Shown here piece after piece: positions 22,821-33,840 of a stretch of 64,000 nucleotides of DNA. The DNA lies in the NCBI GenBank assembly GCA_964034945.1, contig OZ035962.1:82605942-82669941 (forward strand), written 5' to 3'. Made by a program: the position numbers and the translations under genes. Within the stretch, counting starts at the first letter, position 1; each line of letters begins with the position of its first letter. The stretch is from Chrysopilus asiliformis. Its lineage: Eukaryota; Arthropoda; Insecta; Diptera; Rhagionidae. Below the pieces are notes generated by a model. It was not told the DNA's origin. It searched no databases and saw only the letters and a program-made list of their open reading frames with translations.

Positions 22821-24593
22821 TTAAGTGCTGGTTGAATTTATAACAATCTGTATAGCGTCGTGAAAACTATAAACCTCTTCAAAAGTATCTGCGAAAATTG
22901 AAGATGTATCTAAATTGGAGAAACACCAGTCGATTTGGGAACCGCAGTTAGTGGTCGAAATTCTTTGGTCTAACAAACTTCGTAGACTCAAATCGCGAAG
23001 TTTTTTGCTCATCACATCATTATTATTGATACTACGATCTTGATTAAAATCTCCTAAGATAATCATTTTTCGATTGCAAGAAAAAGGTATCCGCAATACA
23101 TTTTCTAGCTCTTGAATAACGCGTGTTTTTGAAAAACGTGGACTTTTATATAAAGCTAGGAATAATATGTCATGAAATTCAAACAAAACATATTGGAAAA
23201 CATGATTATTTTCACAGATTTGTTGTACTTTTACAACATTGATAAGTGAGGCAATTGAATTCCTAGCAAAACAGAGTATCCCATTGTGTTTTCTTATATT
23301 TTGCCCTCCACTGTTATCTAACCTAGTGACAATGGAATATTGATCTAAGTCATACTCCTCATTGGGCAATGTCCAAGTTTCTACAAAACATAGGATATCG
23401 AGTGACAAAACTAAATTGTTGCATTTAATATGTTCGATGTGTTTGTGTAAACTTTGGACGTTATGGAAGAAAACGCTAAATTTGTTAAGGAATTTATCTT
23501 GCAAACTTGCAAAATGAGGCGTTAGAAGTTTCTCTGAATTCAAAGATACTAACTCTGTAGAAACGGGATCAGAAGCTGTAGGAGATTTTGGTGATTTGAA
23601 TTTCCCGATTAAAAAGAGACCAGAAGCTTTTGTAGCTCGGCTACATGCCACATACAAATGGGCCCGTGTCATACCAGGGGTTAAATGAACAGCAACGTTA
23701 ACATAAGTGGATCCCTGACTTTTGTGGATAGTAATAGCTTCGGCTGGGACGACCGGAAACTGGGACCTCTCAATTACGACTCGATCATTGGATTTATATT
23801 GAAAACTTTTAACTGATTTTTCTATAGGAGTCCAATTTAAGTTTTCAGAATGTGTTCGTTTAGAACGCCCGTCTTGACCGATAGATAATTCTTCGAATTG
23901 AATCCATAAGCGAATTGGCACGCGAGCACCATTTCCGAGTACCCCGAATTCTATATCCATTAACTGCCCTGTTGCGCCATTAACTAACCCGTCAGCAGTA
24001 TTGATATTTACTGTTATCATATACTTGGCGGTTTTCTTTAACAGAAGATTTGATGGCAATCCAAGAGTCTCAGAAGTTTTTAATTCTTTAGCCCGATCTG
24101 CAATCTGGTTTCGCGAATTTTCCGGAATTGGCCCTTTGTCTTTGTCCTCGGCCTCTGAGATTACAGGATCAGATTGGATTAGGTTTAATCTATACGTGTT
24201 GAATTCATTTACATCGTCGTTTGATTTGAATAAATGTATGGCCTCCTGAGGAACTGCTTCGGGGGTACATTCTCTTGACTTGAAAAGCGCTATATCAGTA
24301 CTTGTCATTTTCCCAAGCGCCATGTTATTGAGGGCGGTTGCAAAATTCAAGTCATTCCTTTGTCGCATTATTTTAGTAAGTGGGAAAAATTTAAAAAGAT
24401 TCCACAATGTTGATCCAGCTACAATGCCATACACATCATTTCTGCTAGATTGAAACACCCATCTATCCCCAACAGGAGCAAGTTGTCTTAAATCTCCAAA
24501 AACTATAACAGATTTGCCACCAAATAGAGATGTACTTCTAAAAATCTGCTTTAATCTGGAATCGATGTGGGATAGCATTTTAGCACCCACCAT
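22821..24593 (-). pseudogene. Helentron helicase and C-terminal endonuclease
   Basis: 590 residues in the same frame as the two preceding parts. The Walker B motif (IIIDEISMVGAKML) straddles the nominal start, so the ATG used to delimit it is internal. Helicase motifs follow: FGDLRQLAPV, then AEAITIHKSQGSTYVNVAVH and LYVACSRA. From about residue 370 an endonuclease/exonuclease/phosphatase fold appears: FFHNVQSLHKHIEHI (Asn), LCFVETW (Glu), ILGDFNQDRS (Asp/Asn), SQIDWCFSN (Asp) and a final FHDAI (His). All the expected catalytic positions seem retained. It ends at a stop at 22,821. Confidence 0.9.
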
Positions 24594-24809
24594 TGATATC
24601 TCGTCGATTATAATTAATTGAAGATTTTGGAGCTTTGAATAAATTGTATTAGCAATGTCGCCTAATTTCCTAAGGGGCCTAATTTCCGAATGTGATTGGT
24701 TGATGGGTAAAGAAAAGATAGAATGAAGGGTAGCTCCATTTATATTAAAAGCAGCTTTTCCGGTAGGTGCGCATAAAACGACCTTGACATCATCAGGGTT
24801 GGCTCCAGG

Positions 24810-26234
24810 TCACGAATTAAGTCGTTTGGTCAACGCATTATAGAGTGCAGTAATTAGTCTACTCTTTCCTGTCCCAGCACCTCCGCTAACAAATTCATAA
24901 AAGTTTGTTCCATTTTTTATGTTATGTAAAACGTGGTTAAAATACAGCCTCTGCTCGGTATTTAATGATCGAATAATTTGGGAAAAGTCTAGATCGGAAA
25001 TTAGTGGTGGCAATTTTATTACACGGGTTTCGTTATCCTGGGGAACATTATCATCTATTATTCGGACATTCGGTTCCACATTTGGGATTTGAAAGGGGCG
25101 AAGATCCGGATCGTCGTCATTCTGAATTTCTTCGGTATTTTCAAGAAATCTTTCATTTTGTGCAGCGATTAGGGCATTGTCAAGCTCATCGTCATTCTCA
25201 AAACAATTGAACTTGCGACGAACAGTATTAATCGCAATGAGATATTGTTGACAGATAGTCTCACAATTTTGCTGCAAAATATCACGTTCTTCATTGCGCC
25301 AAGGAAAGAAAAGCATGACCTGTTCTCGAAAATAATTATCGCGTTCCTGAATCCTTTTATATCTGCGATACCGAATGACACAGGGTTTGGTTCTTTTTCG
25401 TAAGAATCCGCTGGAATCCTTAAGCCGTAGTGGCTCGCCGGTAACTTCCTCATTTCCTTCTCCATCATCATTATTGGGATTTGATGAACGGACAGATGAA
25501 AATTTATAGTATGCGGTGAATTCAGCAAGAGATATATTTTCGAGGGAGTCAGGACGCTGTACATAGTGGTCCAGTAAATTTGAGACGAAAATATCAGTTG
25601 AATCTTGCGGTAGTTCTCTCAACTGTTTTTGAGATTTAACAATACGGACACGTTCATTTGGGGGACTGGTGTTAATAAACTCAACCGCATTACTACTTTC
25701 TGACATCCGAATGCCGAGAATATTATACACTGCTTCCTGAGCTGAGATTTCTAGTCCATGAATAAATTTATTCCCTAGATGTTGGAGTTTTTGTTTAACA
25801 GTATAATTGCCGCTTAAGATCTCGTCCATAACTTCCCGCATAAGTTTGGAAACTCCTTTGTTAGATTTGTTAATATAATTAACAATATAACCGCAACAAG
25901 CATAAGCATCCATTACAAACTGAATGTCCATGTTTGCTCGGTGTAAACTGAGAATACAAGGATTGTATGCGTTCAGCATAATTGCATCTAAAGATCTTTT
26001 GAGAAAAATGGTGGGCTTTTTTAAATTTGCCCGAAGCGCCGAAATATAAGAATCTCTAGACATCTCAATATTTCCTAGAAACGTATCGAATGAGCAATTG
26101 GGAATGGACGTGGTTTTTGCTGCTTCATTCAAATATTCTCTAATTTTATCATAATTTTCGTTATGAGTATTAGAAGTTTCAGAATTGTCGAGTGGAGTAA
26201 GAATAATGGTTTTATCCATTGGAGGATATGGCAT
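24810..26234 (-). pseudogene. Helentron Rep tyrosine region and helicase Walker A
   Basis: A 474-residue segment in the same frame as the preceding Rep part. Residues near 115 (YACCGYIVNYINKSNKG) form the Helitron Y-x-x-x-Y-x-x-K catalytic tyrosine motif, intact with both tyrosines. A long central region precedes LNTEQRLYFNHVL and FVSGGAGTGKSRLITALYNA, the Q-like motif and Walker A of the PIF1-type helicase. It is closed by a TGA (24,810-24,812); the same frame continues without further stops to the next segment across 24,594-24,809. The Asp/Glu-rich part around residues 360-400 is poorly conserved in the family. Confidence 0.9.
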
Positions 26235-26297
26235 GCCGAATCGACAAAACTTCTGTCCTCTAATTTCCCTTAAACAGGATCTCGCGTGAGAGTGCTT

Positions 26298-26996
26298 CTA
26301 GTATTCTGCCAAATCACTGTTCTGGGTGGACGTAGAAATATGAGTATCAATGAAATTCTCTACAGATGGGTAAGTGGAAATGTCAGATAGATCAAGACTT
26401 GGGGCATTATGAAGCCAGTACAATCCATGGACATGGGGAGAACCACGGTGTTGGAATTCAACACGAAAATAATAGTTAATTACATGGGAATCACCAAAAA
26501 TTACTCCCGGTTGCTTGAAAAGTTTGAACAGGGCGCGAAAGCGATGATCAAAATATCTCGAACACGTGACTGGATCTGTTCTAATGAGTCTAGCTTTCGT
26601 GCTGAAATCTAAATTTTCTGCATCACTAGGTGAGATCTCCCTCTTATCAATGACTTTAGATAAGATACAAAGGAGTTCGGACCACTTTGTTTCGGAAGCC
26701 GAGAGGGTGATGAAAAAAGTGGGAATTCCAAATTGCCGAATCATAGCAACAACTTTTTTCTTTTCGGACTCCCAATGGGATGGGGACGATCTTAAATTTT
26801 TAAAAATTTTATACCCTTCGTCGTGCTGTATTAAATTTTCAACGTGGCTATCATTAACCAAATCTCCAGCTGTGTGGGAAGGACTACCGCGACTCTTTTT
26901 CCTTAGGCAAATTGAAATAGAGTTTTTGATAGAGATAAGCTCGTTTTTTTTTGTACGTATAAAAGATCTTTTCATTTGTAGTGCATCGACGATCAT
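26298..26996 (-). pseudogene. Helentron Rep domain with HUH motif
   Basis: A 232-residue segment matching the Helitron-like N-terminal (Rep) domain: GIPTFFITLSASETKW, then the metal-binding motif in FQHRGSPHVHGLYWL, in which HVH is the HUH nickase signature. This domain cleaves one strand at the transposon end to start rolling-circle replication. The frame ends at a TAG (26,298-26,300). The following 60 bases stay in the same frame and read on into the next segment, so a single nonsense substitution separates the two. Confidence 0.9.
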
Positions 26997-27900
26997 ACCG
27001 TCGAATTTCGGAACGCGCGATTTTGCTATAGGTTAAATTTGTTAGCCGAGGTTGTCCACAATATATGGAGGGGAAAGATAATTCTTCTGCATGTCTATCG
27101 AAAACTAAATCGACCGGTCTTTGACCTTCACCAGGAGCTAGGGCAATATTTTCCAGTGGAATATTTTCGAGAAGGGTCTCTTGCCCTCCCGGGTTGACGT
27201 CTTCAGGATCTAATTGGTCAATATTGTCGATATTTTCTTCAATAGTTCTATCTAATAGAGAATTGACAATTTCTCTGTCTTGTTGTGTGACTGTAAACGT
27301 TGCTCTATCATCAGGATTAGGATATTGCTGTAACCAATTGTCCGACAAGGTCACACCATCTTCAATATATAAGGGCTGCCTTATTAAATATTGGATTGCG
27401 GCAAAAACTTTGGATGGACGAATGCTTTCGACCAAAAAACTATGGGCGTATTGTAATCTACGCTTTAAGTGAACCTGAATAACGTGAGTGTTATCAAAAG
27501 TTCTAGGAAGTGCACTAACTGTGGTGTTAAGGGAAATAGGAACATTGACACAAGCCCCTTTTAACCCGCACTGTCGGTCACAACCTAAGGCTCTGATTTG
27601 CATAAATGGAATTCGGGGGGCTATTAACCGTTGTTCTAGGCACTCCAGTCCTTGAAGACATTCGGGTATCACAGGAAAATCAAGACCATTTGCAAGGCAA
27701 ATATTGGGAGTTTGTCCACTAATAATTCCCCTATGGCAGTTTTGGCAAAAAGTATATGTATCGATCCGACTAGGGAATTTCTCGGATAGATAAAATGTTT
27801 TGACAACGAATTCTGGATTATTTAGGTGTTTCCGAATAAGTGGTTGTTTTTGAATTTTTTTAATGTCAGACGGAAACCATAACCCCCGCAACATATACAA
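26884..27900 (-). pseudogene. Helentron ORF, DUF6570-like domain
   Basis: A 338-residue segment. It has CQNCHRGIISGQTPNICLAN followed by GLDFPVIPECLQGLECLEQR and LIAPRIPFMQIRALG, the highly conserved DUF6570 core found upstream of the Helitron-like N domain in animal Helitrons and Helentrons. A later part (QYPNPDDRATFTV, NPGGQETLLE) corresponds to the acidic linker. It leaves frame close to the nine-base T run at 26,944-26,952 (plus strand), a likely site of a one-base slip. The next segment resumes in the frame of 26,996. Confidence 0.85.
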
Positions 27901-28106
27901 ATTTCGGTTGGACCCTGCCGTATTATATCAGAATAATTAGTAAAAAAGCGTTCGCGATTACGGTTTCTTTCACCTTGCAAATATTCCTCGCGTTGCTCAG
28001 GTTCCATTATGACCCGCGATGCGATGTTACGACGGGACTGCCTCACGGTTTCTGCCTGACGATTGCTGGGTATATTTCTGTGACGTCGAACCCTCTCATT
28101 TGACAA
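27822..28106 (-). pseudogene. Helentron ORF, continuation of basic region to CxCC motif
   Basis: A 94-residue frame continuing the Arg-rich N-terminal region (RVRRHRNIPSNRQAETVRQS) and ending with REEYLQGERNRNRERFFTNY then ICICCGGYGF, the first cysteine cluster of the DUF6570-like domain. After GGYGF the sequence leaves frame; the continuation is found in the frame starting at 27,900, placing an indel near 27,870. Confidence 0.65.
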
Positions 28107-28150
28107 AGTTACACGGCGAGATGTGATTCCGCGTATAGTTTCACGACGCG

Positions 28151-28465
28151 TTATTTGGGAAATAGTATTGCTACGTTGTTCTTGTCGCCTCCGGACCCGG
28201 TCGGCGCGTTGAGTACTCTAGCCGCAGTGTTACGTTCTTGTTCCCGATCACGATATTCAGGGTCTTGCCGCCTACGGGAATGTTGCGCGGTATCACGTTC
28301 CTGTTCTAAAGCGCGATAAGACTCGTTAGACCGTGCCAAATTTCGCGCAATGCCGTCTCGAATGCGTTCAGCATTTCGATGTTGGCTATTTCGACGGTTT
28401 ATACGCATTGATTGGGTTCTAACCGTTTTTCTTTGGCTAACAGATTGTTTTCGTAATTTAGGCAT
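28151..28465 (-). pseudogene. Helentron ORF, N-terminal basic region
   Basis: A 104-residue frame opening MPKLRKQSVSQRKTVRTQSM. It is extremely rich in Arg, Asn, Gln and Glu and contains repeated short blocks such as EYRDREQERNTAA, the kind of RRR/ERN repeats found at the N-terminus of many Helitron proteins. It ends in a shifted frame; the same composition continues in another frame from 28,106, so a frameshift lies in 28,107-28,160. Its role in the intact protein is presumably nucleic acid binding or nuclear entry (inference). Confidence 0.6.
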
Positions 28466-28565
28466 TTTAACAAAAATCGAAGCAAATTTATAATTCCAGA
28501 AAGAAAAAAAGATATATTAGCTTACCTAGAGCAATGAAGAAAATTGCACTAAATTTAAAAATATA

Positions 28566-28820
28566 TCCTCAGTTTCAGGAAATTTTTAGGTTCACTTCAC
28601 CAAAAGTTATGTTCACTTCACAGAACAGATTTTAAATTGTTGATTAAATATCCTCAGTTTCAGGAAATTTTTAATTTCACTTAACTAAAAGTTATGTTCA
28701 CCTCACAGAACAGATTTTAAATTGTTGATTAAATATCCTCAGTTTCAGGAAATTTTTAATTTCACTTAACTAAAAGTTATGTTCACCTCACAGAACAGAT
28801 TTTAAATTGTTGATTAAAAA
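28566..28820. repeat. Three tandem copies of an 85-bp unit upstream of the Helentron ORF
   Basis: TCCTCAGTTTCAGGAAATTT begins at 28,566, 28,651 and 28,736. Copies 2 and 3 are nearly identical; copy 1 differs at several positions. The unit ends CAGAACAGATTTTAAATTGT. It lies 100 bases 5' of the Helentron reading frame and could be part of its 5' non-coding region. Confidence 0.9.
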
Positions 28821-28934
28821 TGTTGTTTTAAAGTCACTTTAAAAGTTAAGATGTTAACTTGCTGGTGTATCTAAAACAACTAACGATACCAATCCATTTA
28901 GTTCCAATATATAATGATGTCCTTAATTACAATA

Positions 28935-29250
28935 TATGTCAGGTAAATTAAAAATTCTAGTAATTAAGGGCATTATTATGACAAACACCTTTTGGGAAAA
29001 AATGGATTTTTGGAAAATCCCGGTTGTAAGAGTCATCTTCCCGACCAATGAGATCAAAGCTGTCAACAATAATCTCATTAAAAACCTCATTAGTTTTTAA
29101 TGAGATTATTGTTGACAGCTTTGATCTCATTGGTCGGGAAGATGACTCTACCAACCGGGATTTTCCAAAAATCCATTTTTTTCCGAAAGGTGTGTGTGTG
29201 TTAGTCATAATGATGCCCTTAATTACTGGAATTTTTAATTTACCTAATAT
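28935..29250. mobile_element. Large foldback hairpin, about 150-bp arms with a 7-base loop
   Basis: Left arm from about 28,935 to 29,085 and right arm 29,093 to about 29,250 are near-perfect reverse complements (for example GACCAATGAGATCAAAGCTG pairs with CAGCTTTGATCTCATTGGTC). The loop is CTCATTA. Outer ends read AGGTAAATTAAAAATTC. An extra partial copy of the end (GATGTCCTTAATTAC) sits just outside at 28,916-28,930. A palindromic MITE is the likely origin; a hairpin RNA template is an alternative. Confidence 0.85.
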
Positions 29251-29255
29251 GAGTA

Positions 29256-29256
<1 letters not shown>

Positions 29257-29286
<30 letters not shown>

Positions 29287-29288
29287 TT
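29257..29288. repeat. (ATA)n microsatellite
   Basis: About ten uninterrupted ATA/ATT-type triplets directly next to the foldback hairpin. Confidence 0.9.
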
Positions 29289-30078
29289 TTATTAATCCAA
29301 CAATAATTACAATAGAATATATAATCTAGACAATGGTCATAGACCGTCCGTCAGACTGGCAAATATTAAAGAAAAATAAAAAACAAAATAAATTAAAATA
29401 AAATATGAGTATTTTCTGGGCAAATGGGTTTTTTGGCGTTTTCTACCTAAGGTGCAAGTAGTCCAATATTTAACGGATGTTTTAATTATTTAAGTACTTA
29501 TTTTAAAATTATTTAAGTAATTTTTTTGTCAGTAAATCATCAAAATTATATTCGCACTATGACAAAAGTTTCGAAGAGTAAAAAATGTTTTTGATAAAGA
29601 CAATATTAGCCCGAGGTTCAAAGTATCGCTCGGTTGGCATGTTTAACTTTCATAAGAAGGAATATAAGAATTGAATTATAGACAATATTAATGTTAGATA
29701 TTATTTTACACCTTTCCGATGTAGTATCTAACGGTCCGTTCTCGAAAAACGGTGAAAAAACTGATGTACCAAAGGTCAGTTGCTTGTCTGATCCATCGAA
29801 GGAAATGTCGGTCTAATGTAATACATGAGACCCAAAAGATCTGCTAATGACACCCAATGTCTTTGGATCAATCCGTTTAGTGGAAACCGTAATCACACAT
29901 GTACGGATGGATATCCATACATCAATTTTTTCATGTCTTCTAAACACACTGGCGGAATTCATTGTTGTGTATAACGACAGGCTGTTGGCGTATAGCTTTT
30001 TAGTTTCCCCATATAGGGTATAAAAGTGCTACAATTGTGAAAATTCGTTCGTAAAATACTTTATACGCTGCAATATTA
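29289..30078. other. Intergenic DNA, nothing recognised
   Basis: No open frame or repeat of note. Confidence 0.4.
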
Positions 30079-32945
30079 TCTATATATTTAAAAGGCAAAG
30101 CGATTTTGTATGGATTTCTTTCGACAGAGCTCCTGGAGTTCCTATTGAACCGATTTTGATGATTTTTTTTTTAAATGAAAGCTCTATAGCTGTAGATATG
30201 TCCGTTTTACTTTTTTCCCCATTTTTAATAATACTTTATTAGTAATTTGCCTTTCAAAATTATAAATATGCCGCTAACTAAGTCTTCAATGTTAAAACGA
30301 CATTTCGTACTGTTCGATTAGTGCAGTGAGTTAGAAGTTGGACTACCATTCGCCAGGCCCGGGTTCAATTCTTATCGATAACAAATTCTTTTTTTTTCTT
30401 TTCAAATTTTTTTTTTGATTTTTTTACTTTTATTAATATATTATTACTTAATTTATCTTTAAGTTTACATTTTTACTCCTGAATAAGTGTTAGATTACAA
30501 TGCGCCAGATGTGCGGGTTCGATTCCGAGTGGTGACAAAATGTTTTTTTTTAAATTTTTTTTTTTGACCTTAAATTACTTATTTTATTTATATTATACTT
30601 CTTTAGGCGCGTTGGGTGATTTTTGGATGGGTAAAATCTCATGAGTTCGCGTCACCGACATGCTTATTTAACAGCTTAAGAATGCTGTGATTCGCTTTCA
30701 TTTGATTTTTTTATACAGAAAAATTGATTTTTTTTGGTAGACAGTACAGAGCAAAATAAAATTAGCGAGGAAATTTCTGAACAGCACGTGACTTTGTTAT
30801 ACAACAAAAAATCGATTTTTTTTTGGAAAATTTCATACGGCAAAATAAAATGAGACAGAAAATCTCTGAACATTAAGTGACTTTGTTATACAACAAAAAA
30901 TCTATTTTATTGGAAAATTTCATACGGCAAAATAAAATGAGACAGAAAATTTCTGAACAGCGCGTGACTTTGTTGTACAACAAAAAATTAAATATCTAGC
31001 CATTTTTTGTATAAGAATATCATGTGCTGCTCAGGAATTCAAACCTTAGTATACATAATTGACTTTTATTTAAAATTTACTGTTTATTAGCATATATTTT
31101 CGAAATTTCAGGTTGAAAAATATATAGGTACACGACAAAATTACCTTACATAATATATTATTGTTTTCACTTCTGTTGGCAGTCCCCAATGACTGCAGTT
31201 TTTTATTACTTAATTTATCTTTAAAATTTATATTCTTACTACTGAAAAAGTGTAAACTACATCGCGCCAGGTACGGGTTCAATTCTGAGCGGTGGCAAAA
31301 TATTTTTATTTCATATTTTTTTTGTTGAAATTGAGTTTTTTAAACGTAAAATTAAAAACATCTGTTACGCATCGTCTTTTATTGGAAAAAGTGAAAACCA
31401 TCTTCTCTATATATAAAATCGTTTAATCTGACGCCCAGCCCAAACCCCCGAAGATAGAGACTTGAAACTTTCAGAATATGTCCCAACCATCGCGTAGGCG
31501 CTCACTAAGGCGAGATTTTTCGAAATTTTACCCCTAAGGGGGTGAACGGTGGGTAAAGGGGGTTTGGGTGTTTTTAAACCGTGATTTCCGCCATGAATCC
31601 TGCTCAATAGGAGGCTGAAAAGTATCACTCGGGGATTTTTGGGGTCGCTGATCACGAATCTATATATTTAAAAGGCAAAGCGATTTTGTTTGGATTTCTT
31701 TCCGCAGAGCTCCAGCGGCTCCAATTTTGATGATCCTTTTTTTAAATGAAAGCTCTATAGCTGTAGATATGTCCGTTTTACTTTTTTTTCGATTTTTAAT
31801 AATACTTTATTAGTGATTTACCTTTCAAAATTATCAATATGCCGCTAACTAAGTCTTCAATGTTAAAACGATATTCCGTACTGTCTGATTAGTGCAGTGA
31901 GTTAGAAGTTGGACTACCATGCGCCAGGCCCGGGTTCAATCTCATCGGTGACAAAATTGTTTTTTTTTTTTCTTTTCAATTTTTTTTGTTGATTTATTTA
32001 CTTTTTTTAATATTTTATTACTTAATTTATCTTTAAGTTTACAGTTTTACTCCTGAATAAGTGTTAGACTACAATGCGCCAGATGTGCGGGTTCGATTCC
32101 GAGTGGTGACAAAATGTTTTTTTTTAATTTTTTTTTTGACCTTAAATTACTTATTTTATTTATATTATACTTCTTTAGGCGCGTTGGGCGATTTTTGGAT
32201 GGGTAAAATCTCATGAGTTCGCGTCACCGACATGCTTATTTAACAGCTTAAGAATGCTGTGATTCGCTTTCATTTGATTTTTTTATACAGAAAAAATTGA
32301 TTTTTTTTGGTAGACAGTACAGAGCAAAATAAAATTAGCGAGGAAACTGAACAGCACGTGACTTTGTTATACAACAAAAAATCGATTTTTTTTTGGAAAA
32401 TTTCATACGGCAAAATAAAATGAAACAGAAAATCTCTGAACATTAAGTGACTTTGTTATACAACAAAAAATCTATTTTTTTTGGAAAATTTCATACGGCA
32501 AAATAAAATGAGACAGAAAATTTCTGAACAGCGCGTGACTTTCTTATACAACAGAAAATCGTTTTTTTTTTTGGAAAATATACAGCAAATTAAAAATATC
32601 TGTTACGCATCGTCTTTTATTGGAAAAAGTGAAAACGATCTTCTCTATATATAAAATCGTTTAACCTGACGCCCAGCCCAAACCCCTGAAGACAGAGACT
32701 TGAAACTTTCAGAATATGTCCCAACCATCGCGTAGGCGCTCACTAAGACGCGATTTTTCGAAATTTTAGGCTAAGGGGGTGAACGGGGGGTAAACAGGAG
32801 GCTGAAAAGTATGAAATCTATATATTTAAAAGGCAAAGCGATTTTGTATGTATTTCTTTCGACACAGCTCCAGCCTAAAATCGATTTTGATTATTCTTTT
32901 TTTAAATGAAAGCTCTATCTGTAGATGTGTCCACTTTACTTTTTT
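30079..32945 (+). repeat. Tandem array of a composite repeat with tRNA-like boxes
   Basis: Three units begin TCTATATATTTAAAAGGCAA at 30,079, 31,659 and 32,817 (lengths about 1,580 and 1,158, the third truncated). Each full unit contains, in order, a segment with GGCCCGGGTTCAATTC or similar (30,357; 31,928) and a segment with GCGGGTTCGATTCC (30,513; 32,088). Next are three to four copies of a roughly 88-bp subrepeat carrying GACTTTGTTATACAAC and GGCAAAATAAAATGAGACAG, and last a module starting TCTATATATAAAATCGTTTA (31,408; 32,644). Unit 1 has an extra stretch with a third B-box-like GTACGGGTTCAATTCTG at 31,271. GGTTCRANTCC is the RNA polymerase III B box, so tRNA-derived SINE sequence is likely included. 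No protein coding was seen. Confidence 0.7.
30319..30385 (+). mobile_element. tRNA-like SINE head in repeat unit 1
   Basis: TTAGTGCAGTGAGTTAGAAG is followed about 38 bases later by GGGTTCAATTC, the spacing and form of pol III A and B boxes. The same pair recurs near 31,889-31,940 in unit 2. The A box is weak, so this is a tentative call. Confidence 0.4.
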
Positions 32946-33068
32946 CCCATCTATATAATAAAAACTGTAAGGGGGACAATGTTTGTAATTTTGGATTTTC
33001 TCAAAAATATTGACATACATTGATCTATTTGGTAGTATAATACTGATGCCAAAAATGACATTTTTATA

Positions 33069-33488
33069 CCCGTATGGTGAAACCAAAGGGTATATTAACT
33101 TTGCCTTACCGTTTGTAACGCCAAGACCCCGTCATCACACATAAAAATGTATTACACCAGTGTGTTTAGAATGATAAACAAAATTGATTTTTACATGTCC
33201 GTCTGTAGCGCGGATTGCGGGCGCACGGATTGGTTGACTTGAAATTTTGTGCAGATCAGTTTTTCGTAAAATGCGAGGCTAAGTTCGTTAATGGACAAAA
33301 ATGGATCATTAGGGGGTACCCCCCATACGAACGAAAACGTTTTTTGCGAATATCTCAAAAACGGTGCATCTTACCAAAAAAGTGAAAGAACAAAAGTTAT
33401 TTAGGATATGATTCTGCATAAAACTCCCATACATATCACTATACAAGTTTCTAATAATTGCCAGATTGGCAATTATAGGTTTTGTTAT
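33069..33488 (-). mobile_element. CCCGTATGGTGA-family repeat, inverted copy
   Basis: It begins CCCGTATGGTGAAACCAAAG on the plus strand and carries the GGGGGTACCCCCC palindrome near 33,313. It ends ATTGCCAGATTGGCAATTAT followed by GTTTTGTTATG, the inverse of copies at 19,383-20,517. It lacks the long microsatellite (only CATGTCCGTCTGTAG remains) and lacks the piggyBac insertion, giving the empty site for 19,676-19,935. Confidence 0.8.
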
Positions 33489-33840
33489 GCTTAAAATTTA
33501 TGTTTGTCCGTCTGTCTGTATGTCGGTCGGCATTTCTGTCTGTTTGACTGAATGTTTGTCCCGGGATCACGCAAAAACGGCGCGGCCGATTTTGATCAAA
33601 CTTTGCACGCAGGGACAGTTATTGACAGAATAAGGGATCTGATTCTTTTTGATGTCAATCCCCGTTTCTGCTGATATCTCTTACTCAAGGGTGTCGGATC
33701 CAGTTTAATAGCAACCCCTTTCCCTCTCTTGAAACTTCTTTATGCGCTTAAGAGTTTCGGATCCGATTTTCACCATGAGAGAGGTCAGCCCGCAGGAAAA
33801 TTTTTTGCTCACTAATATCTACCCCTCCTTTTTATGTATA

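Larger units (their letters stand above)
22821..28465 (-). mobile_element. Decayed Helentron (Helitron with AP-type endonuclease)
   Basis: The coding body of a rolling-circle transposon. In order on the minus strand: basic N-terminal region, DUF6570-like cysteine/histidine region, HUH replication initiator, two-tyrosine motif, PIF1-type helicase, and a C-terminal endonuclease/exonuclease/phosphatase domain. The terminal endonuclease is the hallmark of Helentrons (Helitron2) as opposed to canonical animal Helitrons. Frame changes near 28,110-28,150, 27,870 and 26,945, plus nonsense codons at 26,298-26,300 and 24,810-24,812, mean it cannot make the full protein. Apart from these, codon-level content is well preserved, so inactivation looks moderately recent. 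Terminal sequences were not resolved. Confidence 0.9.

Noticed and set aside
29048..29329. Similar peptides on both strands around 28,957-29,329
   Set aside because: Both are read from the two arms of the palindrome, so the similarity follows from the inverted repeat.
30079..32945. CRISPR-like array
   Set aside because: Repeats are long, diverged and contain pol III-like boxes; the DNA is eukaryotic and no spacer pattern exists.
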